Notes: generated by a model from the letters alone, not told the origin. Positions 44,501-57,053 are shown, counted from the stretch's first letter. The stretch is DNA of 64,000 nt from Portulaca oleracea (GCA_029582165.1 CM055875.1:28902144-28966143), one strand, 5' to 3'. Made by a program: numbers and translations.

Positions 44501-47500
44501 AGAAGGGTGTCTTGCGCAACAAGCTGAACTGAGGATGACATGACCGTGCCATCCATCTTTCACAATCTTGTCCTCCCTTCTAGACGAGGGTCACGGTCGT
44601 GTCAAATGGATGACGGGCGTGTCCTTGGTCCCTTGGAGAAGGGGTACCGAACAAGCATGGGGTCACGGTCGTGTCATTTGGTGACACGTTTGTGACCACT
44701 CTTCTAGAAAGAGGGTCTCGGTCATGTGGACCAATGACACGCCCGTGTCCTCTTCTCTTCACTTGGCCTTGTCACACTGTCATGTGCCTTGCTCCTTCAT
44801 ACTTTTGGCCTTCTTGGCTTCTTGAAGTTTGCAAAATTCACCCCATGTGGGATGACCAAAAATGACCTTCGCTCCAAAATAACCAAAATTTAGCTTCCAA
44901 AATGTGACATGAGCTTGATTAGTTGAAAATTAGCTGGACCCACTTCAGTTATTATTCTCCGAATCTACGTGCTCCATAAAATATGGATCACATTCACAGC
45001 AATTCATTCTGCTCTGAATCGGTCATCATTATTGGCATTGAAAACTTGCTTGCCTGCTGGAAGATTCTGATTTTCAAAGACCATTATGCAATAATTTTTT
45101 GAGCCTTTTTAATTATAGTTTGCATAGATATTGGATTTTGCCCTGTGTTTACTGCAGCTGTGTTCTATGGAGTCATGGTTGGCACCTTCTGTACTGTCAT
45201 GTCTTTAAGATCTATTGAAAATCATGTTATATGAGCCTTGTTCATTTGTTATTCTGATGTTTTTGGTGTTCATTTATCCAGTTGGAATGGGCTTGGTAAC
45301 ATGGCATCTACAGAGGCAATGCGCTTATTTGTGAAGATCCTAGAAGTGAGCAGTGCCTTTTTTTTTTTAATAGTCTCTAATTCATAGACAGCTTTGGTGT
45401 TTCTGTCTTATGTGTTCTCTTGTGATAAATAGGAAGAGGACCCAGGATGGTATTCAAGAGTTGATGTTGTTTCAGATCCAGTAATTGATGTCCAAATGAA
45501 TGTGAGTCTTCCATGGATATATAATTTCTTGTTCACTTGTGACTAGGTTATTTGTATGATGCTTGTGTCACATTATGATCTCTTTCTTCTGCATCCTTTT
45601 GAATGGGGAAAAATGAAGCAGAAACAAACGCTAACTGTTGGTAGTATTTTACATAATATGGGTGACTGGTTTATAAGCCAATAAAATGTGATCTTTGTTT
45701 TGTTTGTGACAGACTTCAGGTGCTCATCTAATGCTAAGTTATGTGGGTCAAACATCTTAAGATGCAATAATCTTTCCTTCTCTCTGTTTCATTTATCAAA
45801 CGTAGCATGATTTAAAGATGTTTTCTGTTGGTAGAAGGATTAGAGTTTAATAGACGTGGTCCATCTATGGGTGCATGCTGTTGAGCCTCACTAAAGTGGA
45901 GCTCCGGAAGCTGTTGGAAGTTTATGTAAAATTAGGGAAGTAGCTTACTTATCTCACTTTGTAGTTGCTGAAGTTGTCACTGTTGAGCAACTGCTTCACA
46001 ATCAGGTTAGGGTAGACTAAAGAAATTTGAATCGCTAAAGTATCTGGGGTGGTATGCAGTGTATGATTTTTAAATTCAAAATTGAACAGAACCATCATCT
46101 TTCATCTGGTTGAGCTGCAGTGGACTGAAGCTAAAATTCTCTTTAAAGTGTCACTTTTTCTGCTTTGTTACTCATATATAAACTTAGGTCCAATGGACCA
46201 ATGGTAATAACTCAATCAAAATGCAGGGATACACCCCTAGATATTTAAACACCCCCCCCCCCTTTCCGACAAAAAGAAAAGAGAAAACAAAAGAACCTCC
46301 TCAACGGATCTTTTGTGGTCAATGTATCAGTTGTTTGATGTTATTAGATGGTTGTACCACAAACATGAAAGGGGAAAGAAAAGAAAGAAGCAAGTCTTCT
46401 TCAGTTCTTGTTAATAAGGGGTGCTCTCGAGGCTTATTGGTGTCTGTTAGAGTCATGCTTATTGGTTTGGTGTTAATTGTGATGATTGTCTCTGTGTTTT
46501 TCAAAAGTTGCTATCTTGCTCTCTCTCCCTTGTAGTTCCTTGATTCCTGCTAAGTTTAAGTAATGTGCTGGTAGCTTAACAAACAAAGTCAAATTGCTGA
46601 AGTCTTGCTGTGTGGATTGGTGTTCAGTTTGTTTCAATTTTTACAGTTAATATGATGTAACACACCCGCACAGAATCTTATTTCTTTAATTCCTTTTGGC
46701 CCTTATGCATATTATAGCAGAATTCAAAGGTTGAGGCAGTCATTGAGAATGGGAGTTCTATTCCAGAGACGAAATCAGTTTCTACTGAGAACGGAACTGT
46801 TGTGGAAACCCAAGATAAAGATGTTGTCTCTGAAGAAAATGGGCCAATCAGTGTCTATGACCAATGGGTTCCACTACCAATAACAGGTCAACGGCCTAAG
46901 CCGCGATATGAGGTAATTTTTTTTTTCTTCCTTGTATCAGTTGTAACTTATCGTACATGTTTTCCATTTTTATTCAAGTGGAAGAGAGGCTGAGAGAGTT
47001 AAGAATTTTTGTAAAGGGTTTATTTTTAGTCTTCTAACAAATGTTGCTTCTACAGCATGGAGCAGCTGTTGTTGGGGACAAGATGTATGTATATGGTGGC
47101 AACCACAATGGTCGCTATCTTAGTGATCTTCAGGTATCTTAGTGATCTTCAGTTTTCTACTAGCTTATTGACTTGGAGAATCATCCAAATCACGTCTGGT
47201 CAATAACTTTTATGGCACTTGACCTGGATGTCCTTCGATTTGCATAGCCCATTGAACTTCTGAGTTTTTTTTTTTTTTTTTTTTTTTTTTTGGAACTTGA
47301 TATTCACTGCAGGTTTTAGATTTGAAAACATGGACTTGGTCCAGAGTTGAGGTTAAGACTGGGACTCAGACGGAAGAATCAGAATCTTTTGCTCTGCCTA
47401 TTCCATGTGCGGGTCACGTTCTGGTCTGTGCTAGAGCTATTTACTGTATATAGTCCTTCTAATAACTTATATGTATTGTAGAATATATTAATTTGATCTC

Positions 47501-50500
47501 GATTGGCTTTTGCAGATCCCATGGGGAAATAAGCTTCTGTCAGTTGCTGGACATACAAGAGATCCATCTGAGACACTCCAAGGTATGGATTAACTGAAGC
47601 CTTTTAGGCAGAAATGAAACCTAATTGTTATTTATTGCCAGATGAGGCTATGTTTATTTCCTGATTGCCCTTTTAATGGAGGGAATGGTTTTTCCCTTCA
47701 TGATTTCAAGTTCTAGTGCTCTACTTTTGAAGATGTATAGTTAGTGTGTTGTGCTATGGGTAATACCAATTTAAATTTGTGGATTTTGTTGATAATATGA
47801 TGGATGAGAGCTTGAGGGCACAGTGTCTTTGTTTTTGCTCATTTGTGGGCGGCATCCATTTGCGTCCTCAGTAAATATCCTGATCACTATAAAATAAATA
47901 AATAAATTATTGTTTAGGAAAGTAGCATTCTAAGTATATTAGGATGCTAGCATATCAATCTTTTGCGCTTTCCAATGGAGCTTGTGCTGAGTTTCCTTCA
48001 TCTCTTTATTAGATTATTTTAGGGTACAAATATCCCGTTTTTTGTTTTATTGCTATAGTTGATTAAAGAACATGATACAATTGCTTGTCTGTATGCCTTA
48101 TCTATGTACTCTTTAAAAATTCAGAAGTGGTTCTTCAAGAAACCTAGGGAAGAAGGGCACAAGATAAAGGCAACTCTTGCTTGTGGCAACTGTGCTTGTA
48201 GAATTGAGAGGGATGGATTCTAATGTGCTTCTTTCTGCTGTATTACTCAAATTGATGCTAATGTAATGTTTGAAAGGCCCTCGTTGGGTGAAGTTTAAGA
48301 TCAATTTAAATAGTCATTTTCTCATTTTTTTATTTTATGAAGTTGCATAGATGTTCATCTTTTTGTTTATCATTTAGATTTGAAGCTGGTAAATTTAGTG
48401 GGAAGGGAGCTAATTTTAATACAGCTTTTTATATATTTACTCCTTCCTTCCCACCTAAATCATCACAGTTTATAAAAGGAAATGCCTTGTTTACTCAGTA
48501 GGTGACAATTTTTGGTCAGAGGCCGTTTTCATTTTGGTGGGAAACTAGATTTGAAGTTAGTGAGTTTGATGGGAAGGGAACTAACTCTGAGCCATGAGGT
48601 CTCTTCCATGAGTAAAAATTGTTGTCATAGTGCAAGGATAAGTATTGGCTTATGGGCTGTGGACTTGGTTGAACTGTGGTGTAGAGATACCACCCTCAGC
48701 CTTGTATTATTATTTTGTTATCTTTAAATGGTAATGTTTATCCTCAAGAGGGAACAAATTCATGTGTTCCATTTCTATTAGAGTGTACTACCTTTTGCTT
48801 TTCTAACTAAATGCTGAAATGCCCCTTGCTTGCTTTACTTTGCTACGCATTCTTCAGAGCTTATTGAATCATATATTCTTGGATTATATACCAACTGATT
48901 GAATTCATTCTTAAACAGTGAGGCAGTTTGATCTTCAGACATCTACTTGGTCAATCTTGAAGACATATGGGAAACCACCGGTATATATATCTGCTTCTTA
49001 TTCCTTCATGCTTTATGATACTGGGATGGGTGTTTATCAAGTTGGTAAAGGACCACAGTTGTGTTGAGTTTGCTTCCTTGTACTCGAGCAGTTTGCGGCT
49101 TGTGCAACTCACTAGAGTTGACCTTCTCTGTAATACCAGGCTCTATCCTTATTCAGTCAGTTGATATGCATCAAGTATCTATGGTCCTTCATCGCTTATT
49201 TAGAAACTTCTCATGATTTTATGTGCCCCTTGATGATAGGGTTTATAGTGAAACTTAGCAAGCATTATAACTGGAAAGGGACATTAATTTTGCTCACTGT
49301 AGCCATTTGCTTTCACACGCCACTGAGTTGCCTCTGGCTAATATTTCCCTTATCCTTTCAACTCCCGAACTGGAGGGTAACAACAATACACATTTTTATT
49401 ACTATATGCATATATAATTGTCAAACTAGGTATGCTGTAGAATCCATGTGACATTGTGCTTAGTATCTTGAAATTATTTGTGATGCATTTTGCTTTGTTG
49501 CTCGTAGGTATCACGTGGGGGTCATTCTGTTACCCTTGTGGGGTCAAGCTTAGTTATTTTTGGAGGTGAAAATGCCAACAGGACTCTCTTGAATGATCTG
49601 CACCTTCTTGACTTGGAAACCTTGACTTGGGATGAGTTTGATGCAGCGTAAGTGCTTGTCTGATTCATTGACCAAGCTTATTCTACTTTTGTACCTGGTT
49701 TTATTTAACACTGTATAAATAGTGTCAGTTGATGAAACTATAATGGATTTTGGGGAGACCATAATTCTGAGTCATATTGATCCATACTGTGTGATATTAT
49801 TGTTCAGAATGCAGTATGTTTTGATAGATATATGAGGGAAATCTTGGCTGTTCTTGTGAGCTCAATTCTTGTTCATCCTGTTATTGTAGGGGGGTGCCTC
49901 CTTCTCCTAGGTCAGATCATGCTGCTGCAGTACATGCAGAACGCTACCTTCTCATTTTCGGTGGTGGTTCACATGCTGCTTGCTTCAATGACTTGCATGT
50001 TCTTGATTTACAAGCTGTAAGATTTCACTTTGTTATCTGCAAGGGATGAGTTGTGTTGTGTGATTTACCTTCCTTGACACAAATGTTCTCTTTGATGTTG
50101 TAGATGGAATGGTCAAGACCTACCCAGCAAGGTAAGATACCATCCCCACGTGCTGGACATGCAGGTGTGACGATTGGAGAAAATTGGTTCATTGTCGGAG
50201 GTGGTGATACTAAGAGTGGTATGCATATTGTGTAAATATTTATTAGTGGTTTTACTAATTGGTTCTGCATATGATGAATATTAATACTGTACTAGTCTCT
50301 CTACCTTATCAAAATAAAACTAAAAAATCCTTGTTGCGAGAGTAATGGTCGTCTTACCTTTGCAGGTGCCTCTGAGACTGTTGTTCTCAATATGTCCACA
50401 CTTGTTTGGTCCGATGTGACTTCTGTAGAAGGACGTGTTTCTCTTGCTAGTGAGGTAATGTACCTTGCAGTTGTCCTAGTGATAGGCCTTCCTTCAAATA

Positions 50501-53500
50501 GGAATGATAATATTAAATCACTTTACCTAGAATCTTTTCTGTTCCACTTAAAATATTCTTCATTCTGTGCAAACGAGCATGGTATTCCTGAAAATTATTC
50601 CAGTGGATCTCATGAACTTTTTTCTTATAGAAAGGTTCATGGTGAGAAGTTCTTAATGACATTGATAAGAAAGGCATATGCTACTTAAAAATGAAGCAAT
50701 GGAAATCTTGTGAGAAATTTAATTTAGTTCCTTGAATCCAAGCTGACACACTTGGAAAAGTGAGTCTTCCTAGTCTATTGAAAATAAAGCCTTGGTGGAA
50801 TATACAAGCAACTATCTTTTCTTCGAAGTTATGTTACCTGGAGTGGGTAGGAGAGTTGGAGTTGATGTAAATTTTTGAGATTCTTTACTATAGGCTTATT
50901 TTGGACTATCACTTGTTAATGCATCTGGGTTTGAGGTGTCCAATGTGGGTATTGTGATGAAAGGGAAGTAACATTGTTCACAGAGGACCATTGATTTGTA
51001 TGACATAAACATGATAGAGTTGCATACTTATCATGCAGGTCTGTGGAAATTGCCATGCTTTTCTGCTTCACAAATGACTTGCTCCTTGTCACCAGCGTTT
51101 TCATGCTTACACCTAGTATTTATTTTTCCCTAATGTTCACAGACTATTCTTAGTCAGTTGCACCCAATTTCCTGCAGAGTGTTGGATGTTAAGAAGATAT
51201 AGCTTCTGAAGAATTCTTAGGTTAAGATGGTGAATATATCTGATTGTGGCTTTATTTTTGCATTCTTGCCATGAAGTGTGAAACATTGCATTCTGTGGCA
51301 CTTGCATGTGTTCCATTTGCTTGTGAATGCTTTGTGCTTTTGATAGAAAAGCTTGCTGGAAACCTGCCTTTGTTGATATGTCTTGTAGCTTGTAATTATA
51401 CCATGTTTTATTTTCAGGGCTTGAGTTTGGTAGTTGGCTCTTACAAAGGGGAAGATGTCTTGGTTTCTTTTGGAGGATATAATGGTCGCTACAACAATGA
51501 GGTAATACTCCACCCATCAATTCTCCATTATTTTATTTCAGTATAAGAGTACTTACTGCTGTTACCGTGCTTTTGTTATGCTCTTTGTTTCTGCCAGGTT
51601 CATGCCCTCAAACCCAGTCACAAATCAACCTTGCAGTCAAAGATGATTGAAACCCCTGTACTTGAAAGCGTTCCTGCTGTGCATAATGCAACAAATGGCT
51701 CTAGAGATTTGGAATCTGAATTTGATGCAGGTCAGGGTGGAAGGATTAGAGAAATTGTTGTGGACAATGCTGATAAGGAGGTAAACTTAGTTGCTCCATT
51801 TTACTGGCTTTCAATGTCCTTTTTGTAGGCTTTAGTGTCAAGAAAATGATTAATTTCATACACTATCCAGGCACATGCCATTAATAAATTTGGTCTGTGA
51901 TGATTCACGTCATGATAGAGTCCCCTACACTTTTTGTCTCTTAGTCCTTTGGTTTATTTTGTTTTGGATTTCATAAGTCGAAAGTGTATAGTGTGTTATG
52001 TGTGTTTCATTCTTACTGTGCCTTTGTTCTGCTGTCTATACAGAAAATAAAAAGTGAGCTAAGTGGAGACCGCCTTATAGCAAATCTTAAAACAGAAAAG
52101 GAAGAGCTGGATTCTGAATTAAGCAAGGAAAAACTGCAGAATCAACAATTGAAGCAAGAGTTAGCAGAAGCTGAAACTCGAAATGCGGATCTGTACAAGG
52201 TATTTGTCTGTTGATGTTAAATTATTTTCTTCAGTTTATCTGTCTTGTCCTGCCGTTTGTTTTTTTCTACCCAGTTTTCGTGTTGAAGATAGTTGCTCAT
52301 GCAGACAGGTAAATCATGATGTAAAAGTAATGGTTATTAGGTTATTATCTGAGGGATGGTTTGCTACTAACAAGAGTTGAGCGTGGTTTGTATACATGCA
52401 TTTCATTTGAGCAATGGTTCTTATACAAGTAGCCATCAATCAGGAGTTATGTTTTCTTTGTAGCTGGATAACTAGTGACGCTCCTCAAGTGTGCCTTGGG
52501 GATTCAAGCTTGTGAAATTATCTTACCTACTTTTTGTCCGTAGGTGGGGAAAAAAACATAAAAACTTGCGAATCGGTTATATTTTAGCTTCTTTTGATGT
52601 CTGTGCCCTTATTCTTTTTAAAGTAGATGTTGCCATGTTGGTATGCCACACTGTTTGGAGGTCACCTGTTGGAACAGATTCAGATAATAGCGATCCTGGG
52701 AACCGGATGTAGCACAATCGATTTCAGATTACTATAACTGGTTGCTTAATGGTTTCATTTCATCAGCTTCAACTTTAAGTGCTCCTTTTTATTTCAATTC
52801 CCCTTTATGGCTTTACTTAAGTTATTCTTTCAAGGAAGGAGGATTAATATCCCATTGTTTGCGTGCGTGTTTTAAAGGATGTATTAAATATTGGTTTTTA
52901 AAGGATGTATTAAATACTCACAAAGCCTCAATCCCTTAATAGGCTGTCTACAGTCAGCTTATCAACAAAATCTAAGAAGTTGACCTGTAGGACTGTGGGA
53001 CTGTAGGAGTCTGTTCATTTTGCTTTTAGATGGATGCCACGATCAATGTGTATGCAGCTGCTTTCTCGATGAAAATGAACAGATCCAATTGTTAAAAATC
53101 TGTTAAAGCATGTAATCTATGCACATATGTCAATCTGCTATCCAAACCAGTTTTGGCTGGGTCTGTGTTCTTGAGATCCAAATCAATTTCTAGCTATCAC
53201 TTTGTTAAAAATAGTGCTTGGATTTTGAATTGTCTTGTCAAACTGTCTTGCAGGAACTCCAATCAGTACGTGGTCAACTTGCAGCCGAGCAGTCAAGATG
53301 TTTTAAGCTAGAGGTATGTGTCGCGAGATTTGACATTTAAAAAAAAGCAATAAAATTTTAGAAGCATTGCTGACTTATGTCATATTCAAATTCACTCTCG
53401 TGTTGCTTTGTTGGTCACCGAGATCATGTCTATTGATCATAATTAACAAGGATTCCTTGATCCATATCTGGATCCTAAATCTGCTTCCAAACAAGTTGGC

Positions 53501-53817
53501 AGTACAGCTCTTAATCCATCTTCAATCTCTCCCATTTGCTGTACTGCACACTTGCATGTACACTTAACAAAGCCATAGTTTGCGCAATTACATAGAAACA
53601 GCGAATTGCTCATCGGTGATTGTATTCTCAGGTTGACGTGGCTGAACTACGGCAGAAGCTACAAACAATGGAGACCCTAGAGAAAGAGCTAGAGCTCCTA
53701 CGCAGACAAAAGGCCGCCTCTGAACAAGCTGCTCTCAATGCAAAGCAGCGGCAAGGTTCTGGAGGCGTCTGGGGTTGGCTGGCCGGGACCCCTTCTCCCA
53801 AGGAAGATGATGCCTGA
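41551..53817 (+). CDS. ACBP4: Acyl-CoA-binding protein with kelch repeats (ACBP4-like)
   Basis: Eighteen exons: 41551-41715, 42365-42435, 45282-45345, 45433-45501, 46721-46912, 47056-47133, 47313-47423, 47516-47582, 48919-48980, 49508-49647, 49890-50016, 50104-50218, 50366-50454, 51418-51501, 51598-51780, 52044-52199, 53254-53313 and 53632-53817. All introns are GT-AG, phases agree, and the product is 672 residues (Arabidopsis ACBP4 is about the same). The acyl-CoA-binding domain is at about 12-105 (YALYQQASVGPCNVPKP, AWNPVEQSKWQSWNGLG, EAMRLFVKILEEEDPGWY). Kelch repeats follow at about 180-480 (YVYGGNHNGRYLSDLQVLDL; LVIFGGENANRTLLNDLHLL; LLIFGGGSHAACFNDLHVLD). A coiled coil spans about 540-630, and the end is WGWLAGTPSPKEDDA. 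It is known as a cytosolic binder of long-chain acyl-CoA esters; kelch blades suggest protein partners. Introns 2 and 8 are long and repeat-bearing. The family also contains ACBP5, but length and the PPD7 neighbour favour ACBP4. Confidence 0.96.
42697..42997. mobile_element. hAT-like MITE in ACBP4 intron 2
   Basis: G-rich 300-bp block. The left end agggcttgttctttt and right end aaaaagaatggaccct are imperfect inverted repeats of the AGGGTCCnTTCTTTTTG type. The interior is full of GGGAAGG/GTGGGAA words. No 8-bp TSD is visible, so the age or exact ends are uncertain. Confidence 0.5.
43115..43698 (+). mobile_element. Solo Copia-type LTR in ACBP4 intron 2
   Basis: TGTTGGGTTAATG...GATCCCTAACA, 584 bp, flanked on both sides by gtaaa (43110-43114 and 43699-43703). 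Contains a TATA-like ccctataaatagagg near 43312 and the phrase gtggttttttcccgatttgggtttc near 43511-43533, which is characteristic of plant Copia U5 regions. A second possible end (atcctaaca, about 43647-43655) lies 43 bp before the right boundary, so the last piece may be internal-region remnant. It lies in sense orientation to the host gene and could supply a promoter or poly(A) signal. Confidence 0.82.
44050..44905 (-). mobile_element. LTR-like repeat in ACBP4 intron 2
   Basis: The region differs in composition from the rest of the intron. It contains many adenine-rich direct words (44100-44480) and a dense cluster of TCACGGTCGTGTC / ACACGCCCGTGTC palindromic motifs at 44535-44760, of the same type seen in the inner Copia LTR. 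This suggests an LTR fragment, apparently on the - strand. Neither ends nor a TSD could be fixed. Confidence 0.4.
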
Positions 53818-54380
53818 TAAACCAGAAACCCAAGTAGCAGTTTTGTTGCTAGTCTTGTTCACCATTCATGATTCATCTCTTTTTTCTGACCGACTTCCTC
53901 TGTTTTGCTTTCTTTTTCAATTTCTCCATCATTATTTTGTTGTGGAAAAACAAATAATAGCTTTACTGAATTTTTGCACCAGCCTGGGAATTTACGACAT
54001 GAATTTTGAGAACGCGAGCTTTTGTATATTTAGTGATATAGTCTCTTCTGGTGCTAAGTGCTTGTACTAGTACAGCTTTCTTCAACTTTTGTTCCATTTT
54101 AGTTTGTACAACTGGTGTAAGGACTCGAAAAATGCATACAAAATTCTTTTCATGTGAAGAACCCTCATATACTGCAAGTCTTTCAATTTGTCAGGATTGT
54201 AACTGTTGAACTAGTTTACATGTTTCCTATTAGTATTACATACATCCATTCAAGAGTTGTACGCTAGTCTGTGTATAATTGTATGTCCACAAGTACCATA
54301 ACAATAATAAGTGGAAATTGGGATACAAAACTGTAGTTTGTCCTGCTGACTTGGTATACAATTGGAATCAAGCAATAAAC
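53818..54380. other. ACBP4 3'UTR and flank
   Basis: About 300 bp of T-rich sequence downstream of the stop, with possible far-upstream and AATAAA-like signals (aataata near 54306; caataaac near 54372). No further exon or gene is seen. The poly(A) site was not determined. Confidence 0.5.
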
Positions 54381-55420
54381 TACTCCCTCTGTCTCATATT
54401 AATTGTCGTTTTTGGAAATTGTGCATTCAAATTTCGAAAATTTTGACCATAAATTTCTTAATATATACAAGCCTTTTTGGATGCTAATATACTGAACTTT
54501 TGGGGTATTGGACAATAATGCACTAAATTTTGATATTGGACAATAATGCACTGAATTTTGAGGGATGTTGGACAATAATGCACACGAAACAATTTCAATG
54601 GTGGCTGACTTGGTGACGATCTAAATTTATCTAAATTTATGACATGTTTAAGTAAAGGAGGTTTTATACAACTACAACAACAATCTCTAAGCAAAAACAT
54701 GTTTAAGCAAATGTGATTTTATAATTTTTTACTCTGATCAACGTTGATTCCATTTGCTTATATGTGGATTAGTTGACATGTCATAAATTTAAATATTTTT
54801 GGGCCAATTCATCTCCTCCACCTGCTAAATAGGATTGTCACCGAGTTAGCCACTGCCGGAATCGTTTTGGGTGCAGTATTGTTCAACCCCCCAAAGTATA
54901 GTGTATTATTGTTCAATGTTAAAGTTCAGTGTATTATTATCCAACACCCTAAAAGTTCAGTAAATTAGCATCCAAAAACCCTATATACAATGAATTGCTA
55001 TAGAAAATTACTATAATTAAATTAATAATGAAAAATACTATCACAAAAACATAATATTGCAACTGTTAATAATATAATCCCTCCGTTTCATATTAATTGT
55101 CGTCTTTGGAAATTGTGCAGTCAAGTTTTAAAAATTTTAACCATAAATTTCTCAACATATACAATGAATTGCTATATAAAATTATCACCATTAGATTCGT
55201 AACGAAAAATACTATCATAAAAGTATAATATAAAAATCGTCAAAACATATTTTGTAAAGAAATTATCAATCAAAGAGTGATATTGGAGACTGTGCAAGTC
55301 AAAATTATGACAGTTAGTATGGAACGGATGGAGTATTACATAAGAAATTATCAATCAAAGATTGACATTAGAGACTGTGAAAGTCAAAATTATGTCAATT
55401 AATGTGAAACGGAGGGAGTA
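54381..55420. mobile_element. Stowaway-like MITEs (two copies, first one interrupted)
   Basis: ctccctctgtctcatattaa at 54382 and ccctccgtttcatattaatt at 55080 are the classic Tc1/mariner Stowaway tips. A complementary right end aaacggagggagta closes the second copy at 55420. The first copy (54381-54470 plus 54983-55077) is split by another MITE and runs into the second. The second copy has its right end duplicated: 55258-55340 repeats as 55341-55420 (aagaaattatcaatcaaaga). Confidence 0.7.
54471..54982. mobile_element. MITE with 8-bp TSD, copy 1 (hAT-like)
   Basis: Inverted ends: ttttggatgctaatatactg on the left, and the reverse complement of cagtaaattagcatccaaaa on the right. Sub-terminal TGGACAATAATGCACT words point inward from both sides. 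Flanked by atatacaa (54463-54470 and 54983-54990). An 8-bp TSD fits the hAT superfamily. No coding capacity. Inserted in a Stowaway-like MITE. Confidence 0.85.
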
Positions 55421-55433
55421 CAATATTATGATT

Positions 55434-55809
55434 AGGGTTTTTGGATGCTAATATACTGAACTTTTGGGGTATTGGACAATAATGCACTAAACTTTGACCT
55501 TGGACAATAATACACTATACTTTGGGGGTTGTTGAACAATAATGCACTCAGTATGATTTTGACAATGGCTAACTTGGTGGCAATCCTATGTAGCGGGTGG
55601 AGGAGATGAATTGGTCCAAAAATATTTGTCTTCTCGGTCTGTCACGTAAGATTGTTACCAAGTTTGCCACCGTCGAAATTGTCCCGAGTGCATTATTGTC
55701 CAACACCCCCCAAAGTTCAGTGCATTATTGTCCAAGGTCAAAGTTCAGTGCATTATTGTCCAATAGGACCAATACCCCAAAAGTTCAGTATATTAGCGTC
55801 CAAAATTCC
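55434..55809. mobile_element. MITE with 8-bp TSD, copy 2 (same family)
   Basis: Same terminal and sub-terminal sequence as the 54471-54982 copy (ggatgctaatatactgaact; ggacaataatgcact), 376 bp, flanked by ttatgatt at 55426-55433 and 55810-55817. It sits 13 bp beyond the end of the second Stowaway-like MITE. Confidence 0.85.
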
Positions 55810-55817
55810 TTATGATT

Positions 55818-56250
55818 ATCACGGATAACTACAGCTGCAAGTTACCCTTGTGTGGCGGTGAGGCTATCAACCTAATTTCATTTAGACATTCGTATATTGT
55901 ATATTAATTGTCACTTAGTTGATTGTAATAGTTTGTAGTGTCATTGTTTGATCGATTATTTCTTTTATAATATTTTATTAATAATTATAATATTATGACT
56001 TATTTTCCATTATAAATACGATGATAGTAGTTTTAAATAACAAATCATTATACATATTGAAAAAATTATACCTAAAAAAATTAAAAATTTGACTGCATAA
56101 TTTTAAATGAGGATAATTAATATGGAATTGGGGAGTGACACGCACTTGAATTCCAAAATTTGCCAAGCAAGCATGCATGCATGGATCATGATTTGTAGTT
56201 TTGGAGATGACCAGATGAGTGACACACACTTGAATTCCAAAATTATTTCC
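55818..56250. other. Intergenic with a 26-bp direct repeat
   Basis: AT-rich DNA with no gene. The phrase gtgacac.cacttgaattcc, extending to ccaaaatt, occurs at about 56135 and again at about 56217. A short GCATGCATGCATG palindromic run lies between them at 56170-56183. Confidence 0.5.
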
Positions 56251-57040
56251 ATTGAAGAATCTCAGTCAGATCTGAGGACCTCATTACAGCGAACGACGAG
56301 GACCTCCAAGCACCAGCAATATTTTGTTTGAAAGAGTGGTCAAAATTATTTAAGGGAAGTATCTTCTAAATCCTAAATATTATTCCCTCATTCCTTTTCT
56401 GAATTGATGCTACAACAGATAATATCCTTATTTTCAGATATCCAATGAAAGGAAGGAAATCATGGAAATCGCAATCATATAGAAGATTGAAGAATAATCC
56501 AAGAAAGGCAACAATCCTCACTGGAAGGAAAGAGACCGTTGCTGCTTGAAGTCATGCAATATATATATACGATCAACCTCTTCTATAGATGTGTGGATTT
56601 CCAAGCAAGCAAATCTGAGTAGGAACTTTGTGTGATAAAGTTCTGAGTGTAGGAATATCGCGTTAATATTCTGAGTGTAACCACATTTTGTAAGTGGTGA
56701 GTTTGCGTAACTAGTGAAGACACTGGTGAAGACCTCTAGGGTCGTTTGTGTTAAAGTGAGGAAGAAGTCTCACTTTGGAGTTTTTCTCTCTGTCTGTAAC
56801 CGCCTCTTCTGTGAGGCCTCAAGTGCAGAAAACTTTCATCAAGTTATCTGCCACATTAAGCTGATTGAGGACCTCACGATCCTCATATTAGCTGAGTTGT
56901 AACCTCCTTATTTCAAGCACTTTTGTTTAGTTAATAAAGAAGTATTTTTCATTATATAAAAGTGCTATTAACCTAGTTGTGTTGATTGAAGTGCAGATTT
57001 TTTACATAACCCTAATCACCCCCCTCTAGGGTTCTTTCAA
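56251..57040 (+). repeat. 5' LTR of the gag-only element
   Basis: About 790 bp, from ATTGAAGAATCTCAG to TAGGGTTCTTTCAA. TATA-like atatatatacgatc near 56560 and a plausible poly(A)-signal region (aataaagaag near 56933). Matches 59369-60157. Confidence 0.9.
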
Positions 57041-57041
57041 T

Positions 57042-57053
57042 TGGTATCAGAGC
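57042..57053 (+). other. Primer-binding site
   Basis: tggtatcagagc, identical to the common plant PBS pairing with initiator Met-tRNA, one base after the 5' LTR. Confidence 0.93.

Noticed and set aside
46221..46535. 104-codon frame in ACBP4 intron 4
   Set aside because: Starts in a homopolymer C run and lies wholly within an intron confirmed by phase-consistent exons either side.
47265..47291. 27-base T run in ACBP4 intron 6
   Set aside because: Looks like an extended polypyrimidine or slippage tract, not a poly(A) tail of a retrogene; no duplicated target or insert is next to it.
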